Notes: generated by a model not told the origin, from the sequence alone. A stretch of DNA of 64,000 nt from Paractinoplanes bogorensis (GCF_018829635.1 NZ_JAHKKG010000008.1:62001-126000), one strand, 5' to 3'; shown: positions 8,807 to 17,088, numbered from the stretch's first letter. Made by a program: numbers and translations.

Positions 8807-9690
8807 CGAACGAGATCAACAGCTGGCCGCGGCTGCGCGTGGCGGACTGGACCGACACCCGCGACACGCTGCACATGTGGACGCAGATCGTCGGGAAGAT
8901 CCGGATGGCGTACGCCCCGCCGGTCAATCACTGGTGGCACGTCACGCTTTATGTGAGCGCCCGGGGAATGGGGACGGGGCTGATCCCGTACGGGGAAAAC
9001 GGGTTTGATCTGGAATTCGACTTCCTCGACCATCGGCTGCACGTGCGCACGACCGACGGCCGTTCCCGCGAGGTGGCGCTGGCGCCGAAATCGGTGGCCG
9101 AGTTCTATCGCGAAACCCTGGGCGCGCTGGCCGAACTGGGAATCGAACCGCGGATCCATCCGGTGCCCAACGAGGTCGAGAATGCGATCCCGTTCGCCGA
9201 GGACGAGCAGCATTGCGCGTACGACGGAGAGGCCGCGCGCCTGTTCTGGCGGCAGCTTCTGCAGGCGCAGCGGGTGTTCAGCGTGTTCCGGTCCGAGTTC
9301 ACCGGGAAGGCGAGCCCGGTGCATTTCTTCTGGGGTGCGATGGATCTGGCCTACACACGTTTCTCGGGCCGGGTCGCGCCGCCGCACCCCGGTGGCGCGC
9401 CCAATTGCCCGCCGTGGGTGATGCAGGAGGGCTATTCGCACGAGCTGGCCAGTTTCGGTTTCTGGCCGGGCGGGGGCGAGGAAGGGGCGTTCTACGCGTA
9501 CGCCTATCCGGAGCCCGCGGGCTATGCCGAGCGCAATGCCGCCTCTTACGACCAGGCTCTGCGCGAATGCCTGCTGCCCTATGAGACCGTCGCCGATTCG
9601 CCCGACCCGGACGAGACGCTGCTGACGTTCCTGCGCTCGACCGCCGCGGCCGCCGCCGAGCTGGCCGACTGGCCCGGCCCGTCCGCTTGA
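8803..9690 (+). CDS. DUF5996 family protein
   Basis: 295 residues; 'WPRLRVADWTDTRDTLHMWTQIVGKIRMA' followed by 'NHWWHVTLYVSARG' is the typical opening of DUF5996. Function unknown. The GTG start at 8803 overlaps the mmpL stop in a GTGA, so it is co-translated with the exporter and belongs to the tetR regulon. No signal peptide or membrane segment is visible. A near copy of the recurrent word (CGTACGGGGAAAA, 8987-8999) lies inside, read as YGEN. Confidence 0.85.
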   Translation: MTNEINSWPRLRVADWTDTRDTLHMWTQIVGKIRMAYAPPVNHWWHVTLYVSARGMGTGLIPYGENGFDLEFDFLDHRLHVRTTDGRSREVALAPKSVAEFYRETLGALAELGIEPRIHPVPNEVENAIPFAEDEQHCAYDGEAARLFWRQLLQAQRVFSVFRSEFTGKASPVHFFWGAMDLAYTRFSGRVAPPHPGGAPNCPPWVMQEGYSHELASFGFWPGGGEEGAFYAYAYPEPAGYAERNAASYDQALRECLLPYETVADSPDPDETLLTFLRSTAAAAAELADWPGPSA

Positions 9691-9724
9691 CCGTGCCGCG
9701 ACGGCATCGTTTCTGCTGGATGCC

Positions 9725-11155
9725 ATGTGGACATCAGCACTGGTTGCTCTTGCTCTCGCCGCGACCACGGCAACGGTGCCGGCCGCGGCCCCCGACAACG
9801 GGCTGACCTGGGGCGTGTGCCCGGGCGAGGCCCCGCCGCCGCAGATCCAGTGCGGGACGATCCGGGTTCCGCTGGACTACCGGAACCCGGACGGCCGCAC
9901 CATCGAGCTGGCGATCTCGCGGATCAGAAGCACGGATCCGGAGCGCCGGCGTGGCATCCTGCTCACCAACCCGGGCGGCCCCGGCGTCAACGGGCAGGCC
10001 TACCCGCTCGTGCTCACCGACCCGAACGCGGCCGCCCCGCTCCCGTCGAGCGTGCGTGACGCGTACGACATCATCGGCATGGACCCGCGTGGCGTCAGCC
10101 GCAGCACGCCGGTCACCTGCGACCTGACCCAGGAACAGATGGCCGTCGGCAGCCTGCCCTACGCGAACGGCCCGGCCGACGTGGTGAAGCAGGCCGCGCT
10201 GTCCCGGCAGGAGGCCGCCCAGTGCGCGAGCTCCGAGACCGCGTGGATGCAGCCGTACGTCACCACGGCCAACACGGCCCGCGACATGGACCGCATCCGG
10301 TCCGCACTGGGTGAGCCCAGGATGTCCTTCCTGGGGGCGTCCTACGGTTCGTACCTGGGTGCCGTCTACACCACGCTGTTTCCGCAGCGCAGCGACCGGA
10401 TCGTGCTCGACAGCAACCTCGGTCCGGACGGCTACGACATCACGGCGATGCGCGCGTTCGGGCGAGGCATGCAGGACCGGTTCCCCGACTTCGCGAAGTA
10501 CGTCGCGGCCCGGCCCGCCCTCGGCTTCGGGACGACTCCGGCCCAGGTGACCAGGACCTACCACCGGCTGGCGGCCGAACTGGACCGGGCGCCGGTGGCC
10601 GGCATCGACGGTTCGATCTTCCGCGGGCTCACGTTCGACCACATCTACAGCGACGGCCGGTTCGAGGCCCTGGCGACCGTGTGGACCTCGCTCGACCAGG
10701 GCGAACCGCCGGCCGCGGTCCCGCCGCCGCCCGCGACCGACAACACCGTGGCCGCCCGGCTCACCGTGATCTGCAACGACTCCAGCTGGCCGCGGTCGGT
10801 GCACAGCTACCAGCACGACGTGGCGGTCGACCGGATCCGCTACCCGCTGATCGGGGCCGCCGCGGCCAACATCTCGGCCTGCGCGTACTGGCCGTGGAAG
10901 CCGGTCGAGAAGGTGCGGATCACCGGCCGTGGCCCGGGCAACGTGCTGCTCGTGCAGAACGAGCGCGACCCCGGAACGCCGCTGGTCAACGCCCGCAAGC
11001 TGCGCACGGCCTTCGGGGAGCGGGCCCGCATGGTCACCATCGACCAGGGCGGCCACGGCGCGTACGTGTTCGGCGCCAACCCGTGCGGCAACGACGCCGT
11101 CACCGCGTTCCTGGTCAGCGGGTCGCGCCCGGCGCACGACAAGTACTGCGCCTAG
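9725..11155 (+). CDS. Secreted S33/TAP-type alpha/beta hydrolase (tripeptidyl aminopeptidase-like)
   Basis: 476 residues. A short signal peptide (WTSALVALALAATTATVPAAA) is followed by 'WGVCPGEAPPPQIQCGTIRVPLDYRNPDG', the usual N-terminus of SlpD/SlpE-type peptidases. The catalytic triad is visible: Ser206 in GASYGSYLG, Asp415 in NERDPGTP and His444 in GGHGAYV, the last two in the C-terminal TAP-like domain. The oxyanion segment LTNPGGPGVNG is present. It likely cleaves short N-terminal peptides or esters outside the cell. Its stop codon overlaps that of the convergent methyltransferase gene. Confidence 0.9.
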   Translation: MWTSALVALALAATTATVPAAAPDNGLTWGVCPGEAPPPQIQCGTIRVPLDYRNPDGRTIELAISRIRSTDPERRRGILLTNPGGPGVNGQAYPLVLTDPNAAAPLPSSVRDAYDIIGMDPRGVSRSTPVTCDLTQEQMAVGSLPYANGPADVVKQAALSRQEAAQCASSETAWMQPYVTTANTARDMDRIRSALGEPRMSFLGASYGSYLGAVYTTLFPQRSDRIVLDSNLGPDGYDITAMRAFGRGMQDRFPDFAKYVAARPALGFGTTPAQVTRTYHRLAAELDRAPVAGIDGSIFRGLTFDHIYSDGRFEALATVWTSLDQGEPPAAVPPPPATDNTVAARLTVICNDSSWPRSVHSYQHDVAVDRIRYPLIGAAAANISACAYWPWKPVEKVRITGRGPGNVLLVQNERDPGTPLVNARKLRTAFGERARMVTIDQGGHGAYVFGANPCGNDAVTAFLVSGSRPAHDKYCA

Positions 11156-11898
11156 ACTCGGGCGACTCCGGCGTACATCGAGACCTCGGCCGCCTCCACT
11201 TTTTCGGGTCCGGGCCGCCAGTCGGGGAGCGGGACCACCCCGGGCGGCAGCAGGTCGAGACCGTCGAAGAAGCGGGTGACCTCGGCCCGCGACCGCAGGC
11301 GGCCCGTCCCGTGCCGGCCGGACGTGATCGAGGCGACGACCTCGGGCGGCAGCCAGTCGCCCGAAGCGTGCGAGATGGCCACGAAGCTGCCCGGCGCCAA
11401 GGCCTCGGCAAACGAACGGACCTTGGCGTACGGGTCGTCCTCGTCGGGCACGAAATGCAGGACGGCCAGCAGCATCACGGCGATCGGCCGCTCGAAGTCG
11501 AGGGTCTCGCGGGCCTGCTCGAGGATCGTCGCCGGGTCGCGCAGGTCGGCGTCGATGTACGAGGTGGCGCCGGTCAGCAGGGCCCGGGCGTGGGTCAGCA
11601 CGAGCGGATCGTTGTCGACGTAGACGACCCGGGCCTCGGGCGCGATCTCGTGCGTATTGCCTGCGGTCGGCAGTCCCGTGCCGATGTCGAGGAACTGACG
11701 CACTCCCTCGTCGGCGGCCAGCATCCGGACCGCGCGGCGCAGGAACCGCCGATTCTCGACCACCGCCGTGCGAATCCCCGGGAACTGCGCGGCGATCGCA
11801 TCACCCGACTCCCGATCGGCGGCAAAGTTGTCCTTACCACCGAGCCAGTAGTCGTAGCGCCGGGCCGGATGGGGCACGCTCGTATCGAAGGTGCTCAT
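11152..11898 (-). CDS. SAM-dependent methyltransferase (DUF574/PF04672 type)
   Basis: 248 residues. 'PARRYDYWLGGKDNFAADRESGDAI' is the diagnostic start of this actinobacterial family and is followed by motif I FLDIGTGLPT, then RVVYVDNDPLVLTHARALL (acidic end of beta 2) and motif IV-like IAVMLLAVLHFVPD. The start ATG 11898 is leaderless behind TATGGT. The substrate is unknown; the family is greatly expanded in Actinobacteria and often unlinked to biosynthetic genes. It overlaps the S33 hydrolase gene at its 3' end. Confidence 0.9.
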   Translation of the reverse strand: MSTFDTSVPHPARRYDYWLGGKDNFAADRESGDAIAAQFPGIRTAVVENRRFLRRAVRMLAADEGVRQFLDIGTGLPTAGNTHEIAPEARVVYVDNDPLVLTHARALLTGATSYIDADLRDPATILEQARETLDFERPIAVMLLAVLHFVPDEDDPYAKVRSFAEALAPGSFVAISHASGDWLPPEVVASITSGRHGTGRLRSRAEVTRFFDGLDLLPPGVVPLPDWRPGPEKVEAAEVSMYAGVARV

Positions 11899-11904
11899 CA
11901 CGAC

Positions 11905-11910
11905 ACCATA
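11905..11910 (-). promoter_or_regulatory. Leaderless -10 of the methyltransferase gene
   Basis: TATGGT on the minus strand, 6 bases before ATG 11898. Confidence 0.5.
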
Positions 11911-11922
11911 GGGGTCCGTTCC

Positions 11923-12558
11923 ATGCTTCTGCAGGAATCCTTCGACCGGATCGCCGCGTCCGGGGCGAGCGGGGAAGAACTGTCCGGTCTGCTCTGGGCG
12001 CTGTGGAAACAGGTCGTCGACGCTGCCGTCGACCCGTCGACCGATCAGGCCTCGCTGGTCGGGTTGCTGATCGGCGTACGGGGAAACGCTTTGTTCGCTG
12101 ATCTGCCGCTCTTCGGGGCGCAGATGCGCGAGGAATGGAATCTGGTGCCGCCCGACGATCGCAGCGTCGAATCGTGGACCCGGCTCAACGCTTTCGCGGC
12201 CCGGTTGACGGCCGCGGGCGTCGACTTCTCTCTGTTCGGTCTGTGGTCGATCGGCACCGCGTTGGAGACCTTTTGCCCCGTACGCCTCCACTTGCCGGCC
12301 GCCGTGCAATGGTTCGAACACTGCGGACCCGAACTGGTGAACGCAACATTGCACCGGCGCACGTTCGGCCCCGGCCCGGGGCGGCTGCACGAACTGGCGG
12401 CCCGCGAGGGCCTCGCCGAGGGCGGGTTCAACGTGCCGCGCTGGACTTTCTGGCGAAGCCGCCTCGAGAGCCTGGCCGACTCGGACGACCCGGTGGCGCG
12501 GGCCGGCTTCCGGGCTGTGCGCCGCTTCGACAAGCAGATCATGCGGGGCGCTCTCTGA
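11923..12558 (+). CDS. Hypothetical protein
   Basis: 211 residues starting MLLQESFDRIAASGASGEELSGLLWALWKQVVDA. ATG 11923 has AGGGG at a good spacing; a longer in-frame opening from 10681 overlaps the S33 gene antiparallel logic and is rejected. The protein is soluble, Trp-rich and mostly helical, with 'PDDRSVESWTRLNAFAARLTAAGVDFSLFGLWSIGTALE' in the middle. I do not recognise the family. It is divergent from the methyltransferase gene with only 24 bases between the starts, so the two probably share a promoter region. Confidence 0.75.
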   Translation: MLLQESFDRIAASGASGEELSGLLWALWKQVVDAAVDPSTDQASLVGLLIGVRGNALFADLPLFGAQMREEWNLVPPDDRSVESWTRLNAFAARLTAAGVDFSLFGLWSIGTALETFCPVRLHLPAAVQWFEHCGPELVNATLHRRTFGPGPGRLHELAAREGLAEGGFNVPRWTFWRSRLESLADSDDPVARAGFRAVRRFDKQIMRGAL

Positions 12559-12639
12559 GTCAGCGGCGGGTTTCGGCTGGCCGGCGGCGGGACTTCCCGG
12601 CGCCGAGCGCCCTCTCCATCGTCCGGATGCGGCCGTCGT

Positions 12640-12788
12640 CTTCGTGCAGTGGCTGTCGTCGTCGTGCGTCGTGCGGCGTCATGGTGTGGCGGGCGGTGTC
12701 GTCGTGCGGCGGGCGGCGTCGTCGTGCGGCGGGCGGCGGGCGGCGGGCGGCGTCATTGTGCGGCGGCGTCGTCGTGTGGCGGGCGGCG
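12640..12788. repeat. Low-complexity GTCGTCGTGCGGCGGGCGGC tract
   Basis: Non-coding stretch made of shuffled short units (GTCGTCGTG, CGGCGGGCGG, GGCGTCAT) downstream of the 11923-12558 gene and running up to the stop codon of the convergent VC0807-type gene. Open frames through it are all low complexity and end at random. Confidence 0.75.
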
Positions 12789-13475
12789 TCATCGTGTGGC
12801 GACCGGCTCGAGCGCGGCGGTCGGCTCCGGGGAGGTGGCGGGCTCGGGCGCGGTGGAGGGCTCGGGGTTGGCGGCGCGGCGGCGGCGGGCGGTGGCGATG
12901 TAGCGGGCGTTCCACGCGAACAGGGCGCCGAACGTGACGACGGTGAGCGCGGTGGACAGTCCGACCATGACGTCGATCGGGAGCATGTAGACCAGCACGC
13001 CGCGAACCAGCGCCTCGGTCAGCAACCCCGCGCCCCAGACCAGCGACGCGATGGAGTGGCCGCGGCGGATGCGCGGGTTGGACGCGTACGCGTGGGAAAG
13101 CTCTTCGGCCTTCTTCGGCTGGAAACTCTGCTGAGCCGCGAGCGTGAGCGGCCGCCCGAACAGCGCCGAGCCTACGAAGATCAGCCCGATGCCGGCCGAC
13201 ATGATCGAGTGCTTGACCAGCATCCAGCGCGGATCCCCGGTGATCAGCGTGAACACCAGCCCGACCCCGAACATCGTGGCCATCACGGCCGAGAACGGGC
13301 TGATCGTGCGCGCTTTCCAGGCGACCCAGCCCATCCGTACGCCCGCTGCCACCGTCCCGGCCAGCAGCGCACTGGTGTCGCTCGCGCCGAGAGCGTGCAG
13401 CGCGTAGTAGGTGGCGACCGGCAGACCGAGGTCCCAGGCGAGTGACCGCATCATGGCGGCGATTCCGCTGTTCAT
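12789..13475 (-). CDS. VC0807-type integral membrane protein
   Basis: 228 residues with about six TM helices (for example PVATYYALHALGASDTSALLAGTVAAG, PFSAVMATMFGVGLVFTLITG, IDVMVGLSTALTVVTFGALFAW). The core matches the VC0807 family of intracellular-septation-protein-A-like membrane proteins. The C-terminal tail is a Pro/Glu/Ala repeat (PEPSTAPEPATSPEPTAALE) facing the cytoplasm, an unusual low-complexity extension. ATG 13475 starts MNSGIAAMM; a longer frame upstream crosses the divergent promoter and is rejected. Function unknown. Confidence 0.78.
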   Translation of the reverse strand: MNSGIAAMMRSLAWDLGLPVATYYALHALGASDTSALLAGTVAAGVRMGWVAWKARTISPFSAVMATMFGVGLVFTLITGDPRWMLVKHSIMSAGIGLIFVGSALFGRPLTLAAQQSFQPKKAEELSHAYASNPRIRRGHSIASLVWGAGLLTEALVRGVLVYMLPIDVMVGLSTALTVVTFGALFAWNARYIATARRRRAANPEPSTAPEPATSPEPTAALEPVATR

Positions 13476-13561
13476 ACCGAGAATCGTCGTCGCCGGGGCC
13501 CGCCCCGCGGGACGACCGACCCGGTGACCGTGGTTGTCCACCGATCGACGGATGTTTCCTT

Positions 13562-13575
13562 TGGGAGCGCTCCCG
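13562..13575. promoter_or_regulatory. LacI-type box TGGGAGCGCTCCCG
   Basis: A 12-bp perfect palindrome GGGAGCGCTCCC, 13 of 14 bases identical to the CebR box (TGGGAGCGCTCCCA) known from streptomycetes. It ends 9 bases before the ATG at 13585. No LacI gene is adjacent; a distant LacI regulator would have to act on it. Confidence 0.5.
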
Positions 13576-13584
13576 GGTACGACG

Positions 13585-13947
13585 ATGAGCGTGATCATGG
13601 CCCTCTTGCTCGACCTGGCGAACATCGTGGGCGGCTTCCTGCTCGCCATCTCGCTGCTGCGCCGCGTACCCCGAGCCGGCGACAGCCTAGGCCGCGCCGC
13701 CGACCGGGCAGCGCCGTTCGGCTGGATAGTCGGCATCATCGCCTTGGTGGCCGGCGGCTTCTACTTGCTGGTGCACTTGTTCGACGGCCCGCGAGTCTTC
13801 CACTTCGAGGTGGTCGGCATCCTGGTCGGCGTGGCCCTGCTCTGGGACCGCCTGACCCGCCGCAAGGCACCGCCCGCCCTGCTGCTGGCCATCTTCGGCC
13901 TGATCGCCATAGTCGTCGGCTTGCAGGGCCTGGTCACCCCCGACTGA
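13585..13947 (+). CDS. Small membrane protein
   Basis: 120 residues with four predicted TM helices (ALLLDLANIVGGFLLAISLL, GWIVGIIALVAGGFYLLVHLF, FEVVGILVGVALLW, ALLLAIFGLIAIVVGLQGL). I do not recognise a family. Start ATG 13585 (MSVIMALLLD) is preferred because it lies just after the LacI-like palindrome; ATG 13552 in the same frame would put the palindrome inside the coding sequence, and ATG 13597 is also possible. It is divergent from the VC0807-type gene. Confidence 0.65.
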   Translation: MSVIMALLLDLANIVGGFLLAISLLRRVPRAGDSLGRAADRAAPFGWIVGIIALVAGGFYLLVHLFDGPRVFHFEVVGILVGVALLWDRLTRRKAPPALLLAIFGLIAIVVGLQGLVTPD

Positions 13948-14019
13948 CGTCCCGGCCCGCCCACCGAGCCCGCGCCACCCGTCCGGATTGCGACACGCGT
14001 TCTGCGCGGTTCGCGCATC

Positions 14020-14640
14020 GGCTCGCTCAGTCTGCGCGCTTCGCTCAGCCTGCGAAGTTCGCTCGGTGGCTCGCTCAGTGTGCTCGACCCGCGCGATGCA
14101 CTCCGGTAACTCGCTCAGTCTGGGCGGTTCGCTCAGTGTGCGCGGTTTGCTCGGCGGTTCGCTCAGCCTGCGCGATGTGCTCGGTGACTCGCTCACCCCT
14201 GCCCGACCCACTCGGCGTGCGCGACGTGCTCGCCGGCCGCTCAGTCTGGGCGGCTCGCTCAGGCTGCGCAGTCCGCTCTGCCAGCAGGCTCCGTTCGGTG
14301 GCTCGCTCACCCCAGCCCGACCCACTCGGCGTGCGCGAAGTGCTCGGCGGCCGTTCAGTCTGGGCGGCTCGCTAAGGCTGCGCGGTCCGCTCTGCCAGCA
14401 GGCTTCGTTCGGTGGCTCGCTCACCCTGCCCGACCCACTCAGCGTGCGCGATGTGCTCGGCGGCCGCTCAGTCTGCACGGTTTGCTCAATCTGCGCGGCT
14501 CCCTTGGTGTCTCGCTCACCCTGCGTGCTTCGCTCGGTGGTTCGCTCAGTCTGCGTGCTTCGCTCGGTGGCCCGCGCGGACCGCTCGGCCTGCACGCTTC
14601 GCTCGGCGTCTCGCTCAGTCCGAGCAGTTCGCTCAGTTCC
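14020..14640. repeat. Degenerate 18/12-bp repeat array, non-coding
   Basis: About thirty units of TCGCTCAGTCTGCGCGGT (18 bp) and TCGCTCGGTGGC (12 bp), in varying order. In one minus-strand frame the 18-mer reads TAQTER or SAQAER, but the frame slips several times to SLSEPPR-type peptides, and the plus strand is open too, so I read the array as DNA repeats rather than a gene. The stretch 13948-15181 holds no gene. Confidence 0.85.
14188..14487. repeat. 114-bp higher-order tandem repeat
   Basis: Inside the 18/12-bp array, copies start at 14188, 14302 and 14416, each with CTCGCTCACCC followed by CCCGACCCACTC and later CGCTCTGCCAGCAGGCT. Copies one and two are about 93% identical; the third is truncated after about 70 bases. 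This shows recent segmental duplication of an older short-unit array. Confidence 0.88.
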
Positions 14641-14685
14641 GCGCGTCCCCTTCACGGCGCTCATCTCGGGCGGCGACGCTGACTT

Positions 14686-15200
14686 GATGCGCGAACGGAT
14701 GTGGTCGCGCTATCGGCGCGCAGTCCCGGGCGTCAATGGGCGGCTGCGTTGGCTCGATGCGGGAACGGGTTTGGTCGCGCTATCGGCGCGCAGTCCCGGA
14801 GCGGCGGCGGGCGGCGCGATGCGCGAACGGACGTGGTCGTGCAGCCAGCGCGCAGTCCCGGACGTCGGCGGGCGGCGGCGCTGGCTCGATGCGCGAATGG
14901 ATGTGGTCGCGCAATTGGCGCGCAGTCGCGGACGTCAGCGGGTGGCGGGCGGTGCGCAGGTCCGGAGCGTCGGCGGGCGGCTGTGGTGGCTCGATGCGCG
15001 AACAGACGTGGTCGCGCAATTGGCGCGCAGTCCCGGACGTCAGCGGGCGGCTGCGGTGGCCTGATGTGGGAATGGACGCGATTGCGTGAACGGCGCGCAG
15101 TCTCGAGCGGCGGCGGGTGGCGGCGCTGGCTGGATGCGCGGATGGACGTGATCGTGCAATCGCGCGCACGCAGATTGGGGGTCAGCGGGCTGCTGCGTCC
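14686..15200. repeat. 70-bp tandem array, seven copies
   Basis: Copies start with GATGCGCGAACGGAYGTGGT at 14686, 14756, 14818, 14888, 14993, 15063 and 15133: steps of 70, 62, 70, 105, 70 and 70. Each holds an internal GGCGCGCAGTCCCGG and ends with GGCGGGCGGC. The last copy runs over the stop codon of marR. Sequence is unrelated to the neighbouring 18/12-bp array. Confidence 0.88.
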
Positions 15201-15646
15201 ATGGCTGTCTGCAGGCGGGCGAGCAGGTCGATCGTGAAGGCTCGCTCGCTTTCGCTCAACGTGCGGCAGATCTCGTCCATCCGCATGATGGCCGGCAGCC
15301 ACGCCTCGAGGCTGGTGGCCCGGGCTGCGCCCGTCTCGGTGAGTGTGACCCGGCGGCGGTCGTGGGTGTCGCGGACACGTTCGATCATTCCGCCGCTTTC
15401 CAGGCGGTCGACCAGGGCGGTGGCCGACGCGGTGCTGATGCCGAGCCGGCCCGCCAGCTCGGTGGAACCCATGGCGCCCTCGAACGTCAGCATGGCGATC
15501 GCGGCCATGTCGTTGGCGTTCATGCCCATGACGCGGGCCATTCGCACCACGAGGTCGCGCGAGGCGCCGATGAAGTCGCGCACGGCAACCGTGGCGTCGT
15601 CCAGGTCGGGCAGTCCGGGCATCTTTGCCTGCAGATCTTCGACCAC
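15182..15646 (-). CDS. MarR-family regulator
   Basis: 154 residues. The winged helix 'MAAIAMLTFEGAMGSTELAGRLGISTASATALVDRLESGGMIERVRDTHDRRRVTLTETG' is standard MarR, including the wing DxxDRRR. The GTG at 15646 has AAGGGC upstream. The last codons (MDAAAR-stop) and stop lie inside the final copy of the 70-bp tandem array, so the C-terminus may have been rewritten by the repeat. A 19-bp palindrome separates it from a divergent gene, indicating autoregulation and control of that neighbour. Confidence 0.92.
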   Translation of the reverse strand: MVEDLQAKMPGLPDLDDATVAVRDFIGASRDLVVRMARVMGMNANDMAAIAMLTFEGAMGSTELAGRLGISTASATALVDRLESGGMIERVRDTHDRRRVTLTETGAARATSLEAWLPAIMRMDEICRTLSESERAFTIDLLARLQTAMDAAAR

Positions 15647-15666
15647 TTGTCGCTGCCCTTCGCCGT

Positions 15667-15700
15667 TAGCTAGATTATCTAGCTACTAGATTGCCTAGCA
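15667..15700. promoter_or_regulatory. Double MarR operator
   Basis: TAGCTAGATTATCTAGCTA (15667-15685) is a perfect palindrome with one central base. A second, weaker version, ACTAGATTGCCTAGC, follows 18 bp on. Both lie between marR and the divergent gene at 15713, which makes them strong candidates for MarR binding. Confidence 0.8.
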
Positions 15701-15712
15701 GGAGGGTACACG

Positions 15713-16120
15713 GTGGCCGTCATGGACCTCGTCCGCCTGCATGTCCGGAAACTGCTCGAAGCGCCGTTCCTGGCCGACCAGGCCCGCCGCCGGCGTGCGC
15801 ACGAGATCGTCCGCACCGGACGGCCGGTCGTGCAGGATGTGCGCACCTCGGCCACCGGCTGGGAACTGCGCGACTGGCTGACCGGCGCGGTCCTGGCCCG
15901 CGGCGACGACGGGCCGGCCGGGTTGTCCGTGGCGCTCACCGGCACCTATCACGCCGACTGCCTGTACGCCGAGGTCCCCGGCCCCGAACCGGGCACGCCG
16001 GGAGTGCCGTCCTCGCTGGGGCGCGCGGTCGAGGAATGGCTGTTCGCGGCCACGACGTCGGACGAGGACGTGGCGGAGTTCGCCGGCTGGCCGCTCGCCA
16101 AGGTCCGCGAACATCGCTAG
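15713..16120 (+). CDS. Hypothetical protein under MarR control
   Basis: 135 residues: MAVMDLVRLHVRKLLEAPFLADQARRRRAHEIVRTG. GTG 15713 is preceded by GGAGGG at 6 bases, a very good ribosome site; ATG 15722 is an alternative. No family recognised. The middle (TSATGWELRDWLTGAVLARG) suggests a small alpha/beta domain without membrane segments. Its promoter overlaps the MarR palindromes, so it is probably the main MarR target. Confidence 0.75.
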   Translation: MAVMDLVRLHVRKLLEAPFLADQARRRRAHEIVRTGRPVVQDVRTSATGWELRDWLTGAVLARGDDGPAGLSVALTGTYHADCLYAEVPGPEPGTPGVPSSLGRAVEEWLFAATTSDEDVAEFAGWPLAKVREHR

Positions 16121-16125
16121 GAGTC

Positions 16126-17082
16126 TCAGGCGAAGCGGGTCAGCGCCTCCTCGGCCTGGCGGGCCATCGCGGCGACCAGGTCGGCGGCCGAGGGCACGTC
16201 GGTGATCAGGTCGACCGCCTCGCCGGCCCAGACCGGCTGGGGTGGGATGGCGCCTTTTGCCAGGTCGTCGGCGTAGGCAAGGCGGGCCTGCGGGTCGGTG
16301 GCAGCCTCGGGTTCGCGGCCCCGCCAGCGGTCCAGATGCGGGTGGCCGAGCGTGCGGGCGGTGTAGGCCGACGGCCAGCGGGAGCCGCGCACCACGTCCA
16401 GCAAAGTGCTGCGTACGGTGTCGGCGCCGCGCCCGTCCAGGATCGCCTTGACGGTCGCGGGGTCGGCCAGTGACTCGGCGGTGGCCTGGAACCGGGTGCC
16501 GATGAGGGCACCGGCCGCGCCCAGCACCAGGGCGGCGGCGACACCGCGCCCGTCGGCGATGCCGCCCGCGGCCAGCACCGGGATCGGGCCGGCGAGGTCG
16601 GCCACGAGCGGGACGAACGGGAGCGTGGAACGGCCGCGCGCGGAGCCGTGACCGCCGGCCTCGGTGCCCTGGGCCACGATCACGTCGGCGCCCAGGTCGA
16701 TCGCGCGCCGGGCCTCCTCGAGATCGGTGACCTGGAGGATCAGGGTCGCGCTGGAACGTCGTACGGGATCAAGGAAGGGTGTGGGGTCGCCGAACGAGAA
16801 CATGATCGCGTGGGGTTCGCAGGCGAGGGCCCGGTCGACTGCGGCGCGGTCGATCGCCCAGGTCAGGAGGCCGATACCCCACGGCTGGTCGGTGCTCGAC
16901 CGGACCACCGCCACCTCGCGGGCCAGCCATTCGGGTTCGCCGTCGGCCGAGCCGAGCAGGCCGAGCCCGCCGGCCCGGGAGACCGCCGCGGTCAGGGCGC
17001 CGCCGGCCGAGCCGCCCATGGGGGCGAGGGCGATCGGGTGCCGTACGGGAAAAAGCTCAGTGAACGCCGTGGACAGGGCCAT
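16126..17082 (-). CDS. Nitronate monooxygenase (2-nitropropane dioxygenase family)
   Basis: 318 residues, an FMN TIM barrel. Motifs: 'PIALAPMGGSAGGALTAAVSRAGGLGLLG' (strand 1 and FMN loop), 'VIVAQGTEAGGHGS' (catalytic His within the AQGxEAGGH signature), 'PVLAAGGIADGRGVAAALVLGAAGALIGTRF' (phosphate-binding loop). It is expected to oxidise alkyl nitronates such as propionate-3-nitronate. ATG 17082 is leaderless behind TAGGTT. The gene contains an exact copy of the recurrent word (17042), read as FPVR at the N-terminus, just before the barrel. Confidence 0.93.
   Translation of the reverse strand: MALSTAFTELFPVRHPIALAPMGGSAGGALTAAVSRAGGLGLLGSADGEPEWLAREVAVVRSSTDQPWGIGLLTWAIDRAAVDRALACEPHAIMFSFGDPTPFLDPVRRSSATLILQVTDLEEARRAIDLGADVIVAQGTEAGGHGSARGRSTLPFVPLVADLAGPIPVLAAGGIADGRGVAAALVLGAAGALIGTRFQATAESLADPATVKAILDGRGADTVRSTLLDVVRGSRWPSAYTARTLGHPHLDRWRGREPEAATDPQARLAYADDLAKGAIPPQPVWAGEAVDLITDVPSAADLVAAMARQAEEALTRFA
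17042..17053 (+). repeat. Recurrent word CGTACGGGAAAA, copy 2
   Basis: Exact copy inside the nitronate monooxygenase gene (minus strand), encoding F-P-V-R there. Confidence 0.8.
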
Positions 17083-17088
17083 GTCTGG

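Noticed and set aside
9693..9706. TGCCG-CGA-CGGCA as terminator after the DUF5996 gene
   Set aside because: Stem of only five pairs; too weak to call in DNA of this GC content.
13687..14664. Minus-strand 325-codon frame with TERTTERSTQ- and SLSEPPR-type repeats
   Set aside because: Frame slips between two peptide readings of the same DNA unit, overlaps a membrane protein gene, and lacks a ribosome site; treated as non-coding array.
13988..15064. Plus-strand 358-codon repetitive frame
   Set aside because: Spans two unrelated tandem arrays without conserved peptide units.
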